DNA from: Caenorhabditis remanei
Taxonomy: Eukaryota; Nematoda; Chromadorea; Rhabditida; Rhabditidae
Direction of reading: 5' to 3'
DNA length: 64,000 nucleotides
Assembly (NCBI RefSeq): GCF_010183535.1
Contig: NC_071330.1
Span: 1,497,217 to 1,561,216, forward strand
Below are positions 30,601-40,700 of this stretch, one piece after another. A program made the translations under genes and the position numbers. The notes beneath the pieces are model-generated. The model did not search any database and had not been told where the DNA came from. It saw only the letters and a program-made list of their open reading frames with translations. Numbering within the stretch: the stretch's first letter is position 1; the number at the start of each line of letters is the position of its first letter.

Positions 30601-33600
30601 GAAAATGACGGAAATTAGAGAATTTCAGCTAGATTTTGGAGAATTTTTTCATGTTTTTAGCTCTAAAATCTTAATATTCAGCAATAAAACTCAGTTTTGA
30701 GCGTTAGAACAAAGATTTCCAACTCTAAAAGTCTATTTTTTAGCTGTAAACCGCTATTTTCAGCTCCAAAATTTAATTTTTTTAGCTCGAAACCCCTATT
30801 CCAAGTCCTAGAATCCCATTTTTTGACTCTAAAGTGATATTTTCAGCTGTAAAAATTGTATTTTCAGCAGTTTTTTGCATTGTTTCATTCGATTTTTTCA
30901 CTTCTTTTCAAATTTCAGCTAGATTTTGTAAAATTTTTGCTGTGTTTAGTTGTGAAATTAAGATTATAAGCTATAGAACTCCATTTTGAGCATTAGAACC
31001 GAAATTTTCAAACCTGGAAATCCTACTTTTGTAAACCGCTATTTTTAGCTCAAAAATTTGATTTTTTGTTCTGAAAATCCAATGTTCAGTCTAAGAATCG
31101 CTATTTTCAGTCTGAAAATCGATATTTTCAGCCGAGAAATCGTATTTTTCTGTCTAAAAATCGCTACTTCTAGCTCAAAATTTTGATTTTTAGTTCTAAA
31201 AATCGAATTTTCGGTTCAAAATTTTTTGAAAAAAGATATTTTCAGTACAAAATCGCTATTTTCAGTCTAAAAATCGCTATTTCTAGCTTCAAAATCGCTA
31301 TTTCTACCTCGGAAATTCGATTTTTCGTACTGAAAATCGAATTTTCGGTTTAAAATTTTTTGAAAAAAGATATTTTCAGTACAAAATCGCTATTTTCAGT
31401 CTAAAATCGCTATTTCTAGCTCAAAAACTCGATTTTTCGTACTGAAAATCGAATTTTCGGTTTAAAAGTTTTTGAAAAAAGATATTTTCAGTACAAAATC
31501 GCTATTTTCAGTCTAAAAATCGCTATTTCTAGCTTCAAAATCGCTATTTCTATCTCGGAAACAGGTATGTGCCCGGGTGGCGTTGAGCGCCTCGCATTTT
31601 CAGCCGAAATTTGAAAATGCGACGAGAAAGAGTGTGCGAAATGGAGAGACGCAGACACAATCTCTCGATTTTACACACTCTCTCTCGTCGCATTTTCGTC
31701 CACTTTGAAATCTTTCAGCGCCCAAAGCGCCTCCATACGCACATCCCTGCTCGGAAATTCGATTTTTATTTCTGAAAATCCAATTTTCAGCAGTTTTTCT
31801 CCCGCTTTTCCCCTCAAAACCCTACCTGGGCCCCCATTCCCATAATGCCAGGTTGCTGATGAGGTATCGGTCTCTGACCGGCACTCGCCGCCTGATTTTT
31901 CCATCCTTGGAACGTTTTCGGTTTTCCGCCAGGCGGAGAATTGTAGACATTCGGTGAGATTATCGATGGCATCTTCTTTATTTGTTGTTGTTGTTGGTAG
32001 GGAGATCCGGCGATTCCCGGTGCGAACGTCGTGCGTTGTAGTTGGACTTTGTCTGGAAATCAATGAATAGAAAATGAAATTCGGTATAGAAATATAAATT
32101 TGGCATTGTTTTCAGGGGAAAACGATCGGTTTTTACGAGCATTTCTTAAAAAATCGCATCAAAAACTGCTCAAAAACCGGGTTTTTTTTAATTGGAAAAG
32201 TGGTTTTTGAGATTTTTTTCTCTAGAAACCAGATTTTCCAACTTGAAATTGTCTTTTAAGGCAATTTGTACCATTTCAAGCTGATTTTCAGATCGAAATC
32301 GCTAATTTCAGATTATAATCTTAATATTAGCTCGGCGCAGTTTTTACAACTACGCTCCACCGAAATCCCCTTGAAAAATGTCTCCTTTTCTCTGGATCTC
32401 TCAATTTTGCACACAATTTTCTTCGGTTTCGGTAGAGCGCGGTTGTAAGAAGCGTGTCTTGTTTATAGATAATCCGAATTTTAATCTGTTTTCAGTTAAT
32501 TTTCAGACTGGAATCGTCTAGATCATGTGAATTCCAAAAAGAAGACAAAATTTAAGCCGACAATTTCTGACCAAATAACCGCGTTTTCGACCAATTTTTA
32601 AACCGAAAACGCTTTTTTTTTCCGGTATTTTCGCTCAAATCAATTGATTTTCCTTGGCTTTAAGCTAGTTTTTAAAATGTAATTACTATTTCCAACTCAA
32701 TTTTACATTAATTTGTTTGAAACTGTGTATTTTCCATCTTTTTGGGGTGATTTTCAGTAATTTTGAGTCAATTTTGAGTGATTTAGAGTCCATTTTCACT
32801 CATTTTTCTAAATTTTCCCCCATTTTTTTTCAACTCACTCTTCTTTCCAGCTCCAAACGTACTCGGATCCAGTGGTCTCACTCTGAAATCACTATGAGTT
32901 CAGTTAAATATTCAATCCTAAATTAAACAAACCTCGCACATGTCTGAGACCGTATCTCCTCTTCCTGCATTTTCAGAGCTTGTTGCTCTTGTATTTGTTG
33001 AGGAGTTAGACCAGGTTGAGACGGTCGAACAGGTCCTTTATGCATTTGGGAGGAAGAGGGACCAGCTGTCGGAGGTGGTCCCATTTGAGACGGGCGGAGG
33101 AGAGATGCCGGAGAAGGACCGAGATAACGACGAGATGATGGAGTGGATTGGTAGGTGGGTGGTTGGTTTGAGTATTGTTGCATTGGGGAGACCATCTGGA
33201 AATATTGAAGTTTTTGTACTTTCGAGAGGGAAAAACGGATTTTTATGGAGAAAAACGGTAAAAAGTTACAAAGATTAGCTTTATAAACTCGACGAATTTT
33301 ACTATTATCACGGCGGCATGCTTCTTACAACCGCGCTCTACCGAAACCGAAGAAAAGTACGTGTGAAATTGAGAGACTCAGAGAAAAAGAGACATTTTTC
33401 AAGGGAATTTCGGTAGAGCGCAGTTGTAAGAACGGTGTTTTTTGAATGAAAAACACACTTGAAATAAGATTTTTTCAGATTTCAGGAAAAAATCGAGATT
33501 TTTCTCGATTTTGAAGAGGAACACTGAAAAAATATATTAATTTTATAAGAAAAATCGGCTAAATTTTGATTTTTGCTGGAAAAAAACATTATTTCAGAAT

Positions 33601-36600
33601 GAAAGCTTGTCTGAAATTCTAATTTTTCTGTTTCTTTTTTTAGGGAAAAGTAGGTATTCTAACGATTTTGAAGATGAAAACTAGAAAATAACTTTTTTTT
33701 TCACAAAAACTTCACTGACAGCTTTTCTCGAATCTATACCCGAAAAATCATCTAAAATTGTGATTTTTAGCTGGAAAAATCACAAAAACGAGATTTTTTC
33801 ATGATTTTGAATAGAAAAACTGAACAAAAATACATTATTTTTAATAACACGAATTTTCAATTTCTGCCAAATCTACATCATTTTTATCAAAAAATTGACT
33901 AAAATTGTAATTTTTAGCTGGAAGAACATTATTTCCGAAGAAAACATCGTCTGAAATTCTGTTTTTTCGGCGAAAAATGGGATACTTTAACGATTTTGGA
34001 CATGAAAACTCGAAAAATGGGTCATTTTTTGATGAAAAATGCAAATTTTCCCACATTTTCAAATCTCAATTTCCTTTCAAAAAAAGTCGCTTACCGATTC
34101 AATCCTCGACAAATTTCCCAACAAAGCGTCGTCATCATCCACCACATTTATCTCATTTTTCGACGTTCGACCTTTCGACGATTCTGGAACACATTTTGCA
34201 CAAGTACACCGAGTATTCTTCTTTTCGTGCTCTTCTGGAAATGGAAATTGAATTTTTATCGAATTTCAGCATTTTTTTCAGCTTAAAATGCTTAAAAACC
34301 TGATTTTCAGCCAATTTTTCAAAATTTTCCGAGTTTTAAACTCAAAAATAGTATTTTTCAAGTTTTTAACTCAAAAATGGTATTTTTCAAGTTTTTAACT
34401 CAAAAATGGTATTTTTTCAAGTTTTTGGGCTCAAAAATGATACTTTTTCAAGTTTTTGGGCTCAAAAATGGTATTTTTCAATCAAACTCACTCAAATGAA
34501 ACGAGCATCTCGGCGTATCCCCATTAATTGCAGTCCTCTCACACTCCATACATTTTCCAAACAACTGTTGGTGGCGATCCATGAATATATCTGAAATAGT
34601 GAATTTTCAAATAAAAATGCTCAAAAATCGCTGAAAAAAACCTACGGTCTATACAAAAACGAGTGAGATGAAGAGCGGGTTTCTGGCATTGTTTCTCGAC
34701 GGGCGGTTCCATTGGAATTCCATCGATTTTTTGGAGCATTGAATGGACGAGATGAGTGACGATGAGTTGGTCTTCCATATCTGGTCCCATTGAGCATTGT
34801 TTGAAGACGGGGTCGATTGTCTGGAAAAACATACTTGATTTAAGATTTTTTCAGATTTTCAGCAGAAAAACGAGATTTTTCAAACTTTTGAACAGAAAAA
34901 CTGAAAAAATCGGCTAAAATTATGATCTTTCGCTGGAAAAACCAAATTTTCTGAAGAAAAACTCGTCTGAAATTCATTTTTTCCATTTTTCAGCAGAAAA
35001 AAGTATAGTAAAGATTTTGAAGGTGGTGAAAACTGAAAAATAAAATTTTTCACAAAAATTGCACTTCTCCGAAATCTACATTATTTTTTATCGGAAAAAT
35101 CGAGTAAAATTATGATTTTTCGCTGGAAAACCCATTTCTAAAGAAAAACTCGTCTGAAATTCAATTCACCTTATTTTTCCAGCAAAAATTGGGATTAAAA
35201 TTTTTTTTTTGAAAAATAATAAAATTTCAGAGAAATATTCTCAAAAACCCACTAAAAATGCATTTTGAGAACTTCAATCGATTTTTTCATCTCCTAGAAA
35301 CATTTCTATTATGATTCTACCAGAAATCGTTCTTTAAGTCTTAAAACTCTTTTTTCCACTAGTTTTTTTTGCAAATTCTTCTAAAAATGTACAAATAGAG
35401 GTTTTTCTACTAAAATATCGGGATTTTCCTAGAAAAAATATAATTTTTGACCCCAAAATTCACCGTCAATGTCAAATAATCGTTTCTCGCGTATTTCTGT
35501 GCCGCCTTGAATACTCGTCGTTGTGCCATGTCATTTGGAACTGCTGGAATTGAAAATTTAAGTTTTTATGTTTAAAAAATCACTTTTTGAGCGAAAATGG
35601 TTGATTTTTAGCTGAAAAAACTTAATTTTTTCGGTAGAAATCACTCATTTTCAGCCAAAATCCTCATTTCCCTCCCATCCTTACCATCATCATCATCACT
35701 ACCCATCGAATCGTGCTCTTTCTGCGCTTGAGCCACCACTAATCGCTTGAATTCCATCAAATCATCAATATCCTGCTGGACTAGACTCATTTTGATTTTC
35801 AGCACGTCTTTGTCGGTATAATGCTTGGCGTATCTGGAAAATGGAAGGATTTTGAGTCGAAAATCGTGATTTTGGAGCATTTTTGATAGAAAATTGGAGA
35901 ATTTTGGGTCAAAAATTGTGATTTTGGACCATTTTTGATAGAAATTTGAATGATTTTGGGACGAAAATCGTGATTTTGAAGCATTCTTTATAGAAATTTG
36001 AAAGATTTTGAGTAAAAAATTCTGATTTTGAAGCATTTTTGATAGAAAATTGGAGGATTTTGGGTCAAAAATTGTGATTTTGGAGCATTTTTGATAGAAA
36101 ATTGGAGGATTTTGGGTCAAGAATTGTGATTTTGGACCATTTTTGATAGAAATTTGAAGGATTTTGGGACGAAAATCGTGATTTTGGAGCATTTTTGATA
36201 GAAAATTGGAGGATTTTGGGTCAAAAATTGTGATTTTGGACCATTTTTGATAGAAAATTGGAGGATTTTGAGTCAAAAATCGTGATTTTGGAGCATTTTT
36301 GATAGAAAATTGGAGGATTTTGGGACGAAAATCGTGATTTTGGAGCATTTTTGATAGAAAATTGGAGGATTTTGGGTCAAAAATTGTGATTTTGGACCAT
36401 TTTTGATAGAAAATTGGAGGATTTTGAGTCAAAAATCGTGATTTTGGAGCATTTTTGATAGAAAATTGGAGGATTTTGGGACGAAAATCGTGATTTTGGA
36501 GCATTTTTGATAGAAATTTGAAGGATTTTGGGTCAAAAATCGTGATTTTGGAGCATTTTTGATAGAAATTTGAAGGATTTTGGGTCAAAAATCGTGATTT

Positions 36601-37389
36601 TGGAGCATTTTTGATAGAAAATTGGAAGATTTTGGGTCAAAAATCGTGATTTTGGAGCATTTTTGCTAGAAAAATCCAATTTTTCCTTTTTTTTTAATTG
36701 AATACCTCAATGGATGCTCATCCAGAACATTATGGTTGGCTGTCTCTGGAACACTCTCTGGAACTGTAGAAACTGCTTGGAGGTAGTCGTCTTCGTCGCT
36801 GAAAATGAGAAAAAATGAGCGTTTTGGACATTTTAGTGTTGTTTTTCGCGATTTTAGAGCATTTTTTGCTCGGAAAATGGTCAAAAATTATAATTTTTGC
36901 TCAAAAATATGAAAAATCTATGTTTTTAATCAAAACTTTCCAGTTTTTCTCAATTTTCGGTCAGTTTTCGCTCATTTTCAGTATTTTACTCACGAAATAT
37001 GTTCATTCGACACAATCCACGGATCAAATCGTCTCCTTTGCATTTTTGAATCGCTTTCCGCATGACACCTCAGCACTTCTTTTTTATGATTATTTTCCAG
37101 AGTTTTCGCGAATTTAATGTGCTCCTCACATCGACCACCGGTCTTTTTCAGCTCCTCTTTTGAGCGGATCTAAAAAAATTTCGATTTTTTGATAAAAAAC
37201 TCTTTTTTTTTCGATTTTTTAAAAAATTTTCTTATTTTCCAGCCGTACCTGCTTACACCTCACCAACGTTCGGTACGACGCATAGTTACATTGTCCATAC
37301 TTGTTCTTATCATACTCATTGGCCACGAATCGGAATTGGGTGCCCGGAGCGACCACGTATTGAGCAGGCGGACGTGTTGTCTGCTTCAT
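24647..37389 (-). CDS. KANSL2/INO80D-type zinc-module protein (probable NSL-complex subunit), 17 exons
   Basis: Minus-strand exons: 37389-37249, 37169-36994, 36798-36706, 35833-35685, 35543-35464, 34820-34646, 34590-34492, 34234-34095, 33195-32933, 32882-32839, 32052-31826, 30598-30418, 29723-29018, 27318-26744, 26082-25883, 25831-25699, 24783-24647. They sum to 3519 nt, 1172 aa plus TAA, with matching phases. The first C3HC3H-like module has C34, C45, C61, H64 and C82. The second has C258, C269, H272, C285, C300 and H303 with the family's HIxxDRxQQLFxxC signature. The rest is mostly disordered: Pro/Gln-rich (440-820) then Ser/Thr/Lys-rich. In other animals KANSL2 is part of the MOF-containing NSL histone acetyltransferase complex. 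I recall a C. elegans homologue named in the synMuv-suppressor sumv group near gop-1, but am not sure enough to give a symbol. Confidence 0.85.
24784..25698 (-). repeat. Intron 16: degenerate AGAATCC/CAGAATT repeat
   Basis: About 24830-25600 is a run of 6-8-bp variants of AGAATCC and AGAATTC without a clean longer period. Confidence 0.85.
26083..26743 (-). repeat. Intron 14: about four ~115-bp units with GGGCGTGG and CCGCAC
   Basis: Units contain TGCGGCAAAATTGCAAAAA, GGGCGTGGCCTGTTTTAGG and ATGTTTCAGCG. Related units occur in the gop-2 intron at 60090-60680. Confidence 0.8.
27319..29017 (-). repeat. Intron 13: AGAATCC satellite with an exact 100-bp higher-order unit, then TTTCGCAACT repeats
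   Basis: From 27385 to 28680 the DNA is AGAATCTAGAATTCAGG-type repeat. CTAGGTTCTGGAATTCAG recurs at 27889, 27961, 28061, 28161, 28261 and 28361, the last four spacings being exactly 100 bp with very few changes. From 28676 to 28995 a different degenerate repeat, TTTCGCAACT, takes over. Confidence 0.9.
29724..30417 (-). other. Intron 12 of the KANSL2-like gene
   Basis: AT-rich DNA with loose repeats of TTTTTGGCTGAAA and AAAACCTTTCAAAATCAC; no gene seen. Confidence 0.6.
30599..31825 (-). repeat. Intron 11: degenerate AATCGCTATTTTCAG repeats
   Basis: From about 30660 to 31560 units like CGCTATTTTCAGTCTAAAAAT recur, with a ~130-bp segment repeated around 31200, 31330 and 31450. A hAT-like element is inserted at 31562-31749. 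Confidence 0.8.
31562..31749. mobile_element. hAT-like CAGGTATGTGCC element (copy 1)
   Basis: The ends CAGGTATGTGCCCGGG and CGCACATCCCTG have perfect TSD CTCGGAAA (31554-31561 and 31750-31757). Inner inverted halves carry GGTGGCGTTGAGCGCCTCGC and AGCGCCCAAAGCGCCTC. Confidence 0.85.
32053..32838 (-). other. Intron 10 of the KANSL2-like gene
   Basis: Holds a GCGCTC palindrome (32324-32466); the rest is AT-rich with TTTTCAG-type repeats. Confidence 0.6.
32324..32466. repeat. GCGCTC palindromic MITE, copy 6
   Basis: ATTAGCTCGGCGCAG ... TTGTAAGAAGCGTG; full-length. Confidence 0.8.
33196..34094 (-). other. Intron 8 of the KANSL2-like gene
   Basis: Holds a GCGCTC palindrome (33309-33436) and two diverged copies of a ~270-bp segment (around 33480-33710 and 33750-34000) sharing AAAATCGGCTAAAATTGTGA-type text. 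Confidence 0.6.
33309..33436. repeat. GCGCTC palindromic MITE, copy 7
   Basis: CTTCTTACAACCGCGCTCTAC at the left and GAGCGCAGTTGTAAGAAC at the right. Confidence 0.8.
34821..35463 (-). other. Intron 5 of the KANSL2-like gene
   Basis: AT-rich; diverged duplicates of the segment around GAAAAACTCGTCTGAAATTC (34960 and 35145). No gene seen. Confidence 0.6.
35834..36705 (-). repeat. Intron 3: about sixteen 52-bp tandem units
   Basis: The unit contains GATTTTGGAGCATTTTTGAT, AGAAAATTGGAGGATTTTGG and GTCAAAAATCGT; spacing is 52 bp (for example ATTTTGGA at 36181 and 36233). On the minus strand the units are free of stops in all three frames, which makes a 315-codon open frame running into exon 4. Confidence 0.95.
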
Positions 37390-37731
37390 TATGCTGAAAA
37401 TCTTATTTTTTAATGGAAAATTTGAACAAAAATCAATTTTTTAGAAGAAAATTGAGAAAATCTGCTCAAAATCCACTTAAAATCGGCGAAAAATAAACAA
37501 AAATAAATAAAATTTTCGGCTAAACAACACGCGCTAGCGGGATTTCGGAGTGTCGTACTGGGGTGTAAGGGCGGAGCATCGTTGCGCGCGCCGGTTTTTT
37601 CTACGATTTTTATTTATTTTTTCGCATTTTTTCGCAATTTTTTCCGATTTTTCCTGGTTTTTCTCAATTTTTTTTCACTTTTCCCAACTAAAAAAAATTG
37701 CAGAATGTCCTCCAACTAAATAAAACCCGCA
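37390..37731. promoter_or_regulatory. Divergent promoter region of the KANSL2-like gene and gop-1
   Basis: Only 342 bp separate the two start codons. A TTTTCAG acceptor lies just 5' of the KANSL2-like ATG (37393-37399) and an ATTGCAG acceptor just 5' of gop-1 (37697-37703); both are candidate SL1 trans-splice sites. The middle holds GCGCGC and TTTCGGAGTGTCGTAC motifs and T-runs. Confidence 0.6.
37705..37719 (+). CDS. Upstream ORF of gop-1 (4 codons)
   Basis: ATG TCC TCC AAC TAA directly follows the candidate trans-splice site and ends 12 bp before the gop-1 ATG. It could lower gop-1 translation if the leader includes it. Confidence 0.3.
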   Translation: MSSN

Positions 37732-40700
37732 ATGTTTCGAAAACTTGGCTCATCCGGGTCACTATGGAAACCGAAAAACCCGCATTCACTGGAATATTTA
37801 AAGTATTTGCAAGGCGTGTTGACGAAAAACGAGAAAGTCACTGAGAATAACAAGAAAATACTCGTCGAGGCGTTGAGAGCCATCGCCGAAATCCTCATTT
37901 GGGGAGATCAGAATGATGCGTCGGTTTTTGAGTGAGAAAATTCATTAAAAAAATTTTTTTTTTTGAAAAGTTTCTATTCCAGCTTCTTCCTGGAACGTCA
38001 AATGCTCCTTCACTTTCTTAAAATCATGGAACAGGGGAATACACCGTTGAATGTGCAATTATTACAGACACTGAACATTTTATTCGAAAATATTCGACAT
38101 GAAACGTCGCTTTGTGAGTTTTTAGGGTTTGGAGCTGAAAAAAGCGGCAAAAAGGGTGGAAAACGCGAAAAAACCCAAAAATAAAGGGAAAAACTACCAA
38201 AATCGAGGTTTTTCACATAGAAATCCATTGGATAAGGCAGTTTAACGGAAAATGGTCAATTTCTCCTTAGAAAACCAAATTTTTCAAAAATTTGACACCG
38301 AAAATCATGAATTCGTTGCCAAATTTCCTAATTTTGATGAAAAAGTCCATTTTTCCGTAATTCTTGTGAGAATTTTCAATTTTCCGATCTCTTGATCGAT
38401 TTTAACCATTTTTTAAACCAAAAATCTTATTTTTTTATAGAATTCCCATTGAAACCAACGTTTTCGGTTTGTTTTTAATGAAAAATTGCGAATTTATACT
38501 TTTTTCCGTAAAAAAAAGTCATAATTTCAATGTCAAAACTCGGAGTTTTGGTGATAATTGTCTTAAGTTAAAAAAAATTTAATTAACAATTTTTGACTGG
38601 AAATAGTAAAATTCTCTCTGGATAAACGAATTTTTCAAAAGTTTGGCACTGAAAATTATGAATTTTTGTCTAATTTTCTAAATTTCTTCAAAAAGTCCGC
38701 TTTTTCATCAATATTTCGACCCCAGAAACTATTTTTGATCGGTTTTAACTAATTTTGAACCAAAAATCTTGAATTTCAATATATTTCCTGTTGAAATTAA
38801 CGTTTTTAAACGAAAATTTGCAAATTTTTGCTCAAAAATTCATAATTTCGATGTCAAAACTCGGAGTTTTAGTGCTAATCGTCGGAATTAAAAAAACTAA
38901 TTTTTACTGCAAAAAATTAACTTTTTAGACCTAAAAATCAAGAATTCCTGCTCAAAAGTCCAATTTTCAGTAAAATCTGGAAATTTTTCACATTTTTTAG
39001 CCTGATTCAGCTATTCTTGAGCTTCTAAAACGCGCTGAAGGTGCCCCAGACATTGAGAATTGTGAAAATCTAGAAAAAATGAGTAATAGTATGATTCTGG
39101 CGATGTTTTCTGCATTTCAGATGTTCAAAACGCGTCAAAGGCGCGCCAGACCTCGATTTTTCTCATTTTTCCACTCCAAAAACCATAAAAACCACAATTT
39201 CCAAACTTCCAGACCACAAAAAACACGAATATTCACCCATTTCTCAGCAATTTCAATCCGAAATTTTAAAAACAAGTTTTTAACCGGTCCTCCAGTGAAA
39301 TATAAAGTTTTTCTCACATTTTTTAAACAGGTTGAGTCATTTTTGGCCGATTTCAATTCAAAAAACCTCGATTTTTCTTATTTTTCTCATTTTTACACTC
39401 CAAAAACCACAAATTTTCCCAATTTCTTGAATTTTTAATAGATTCCCAGTGAAACCAACGTTTACAGTCTGTTTTGAACGAAAAATTGCGATTTTTCAAA
39501 ATAAGTCCAAATTTCTATGTAAAACCTCGGAGTTTTGGTTATAATCTTCGAAATTGGAAGAACGTCACAATTTTCACTTTCAGAAATGCATTTTTTTAAC
39601 TCAAAAATCAAGAATTCCTGTTCAAAATTCCGGACTTCAGTTTGAAAATATGAGCTCGACACAGTTCTTACAACTGCGCTCCACCGAAATCTCATTGAAA
39701 AAGGTCTCTTTTTCTCTGGGTCTCTCAATTTCACACAGAATTTTCTTCGGTTTCGGTAGAGCGCAGTTGTAAGAAGCGTGCCGAGCCCATAAAATCCTGT
39801 TATTCACCTAGTTTTCAGCATTTTCAACCGATTTCAATCTGAAATTCTTTAAAAACATATCAATTTTCTAAAAACACATCGAAAAAATGCAATGAAATCT
39901 GAAAATTTTCGGCCGATTTCAATTCAAAAATCTCTATTTTTCTTCGTTTTCCACTCCGAAAACCCCAATTTTCCCAATTTCCAGATTTCCTACTGAGCAA
40001 CAACCACGTGAACTCGATAATTTCCCACAAATTCGACCTGCACAACGATGAGATTATGGCATATTACATTAGTTTTCTGAAAACTCTTTCATTCAAATTG
40101 AATCCGGCGACAATTCATTTCTTTTTCAATGAGACAACTGAAGAATTCCCACTTCTCATTGAAGTTTTGAAATTGTATAATTGGAATGAGTCGATGGTTC
40201 GAATTGCTGTCAGAAATATTCTTCTGAATATCGTAAGAGTTGACGATGACTCTATGATCATTTTCGTCACCAGACATATCAAAGTGAGTTGGTTTTTTAG
40301 GTGGAAATTGGTTATTTGGTGCCAAAAATACCAAATTTTTAATGTTTACTCCACTAAAATAGCAAAAATCAATCATTTTCTTTAAATTTTTGGTGAAAAT
40401 TGGCCTTTTCTGCAGTAACATGCAGTTTTTTTTTCGGAAATTAAGAAATTTTGAGACTAAAGTTTAAAAAAAAAGCTAAATTTTCATGTTTTTCAGAGTA
40501 AAAACTGCAAAAATCAATCATTTTCATTAAATTGTTTGTAAACATTGGCCTTTTCTGCAGTAACATGCAGTTTTTTGCTGAAAAAACTGAAAAAAAAAGT
40601 TAAATTTTATATGAAAAATGAAGGAAAAATGAGAAATTTTGAGCCTAAGAATAAAATAAAAACTGTTAAATTTTCATGTTTTTCAGAGTAAAACTGCAAA

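Noticed and set aside
31671..32063. 130-codon minus-strand open frame starting MISRQSPTTT
   Set aside because: Wrong frame of exon 11; the frame giving AGSPYQQQQQIKKMPS fits both neighbouring phases and the splice sites.
35641..36588. 315-codon minus-strand open frame
   Set aside because: Most of it is the 52-bp intronic tandem repeat; only the last ~50 codons are real exon 4.
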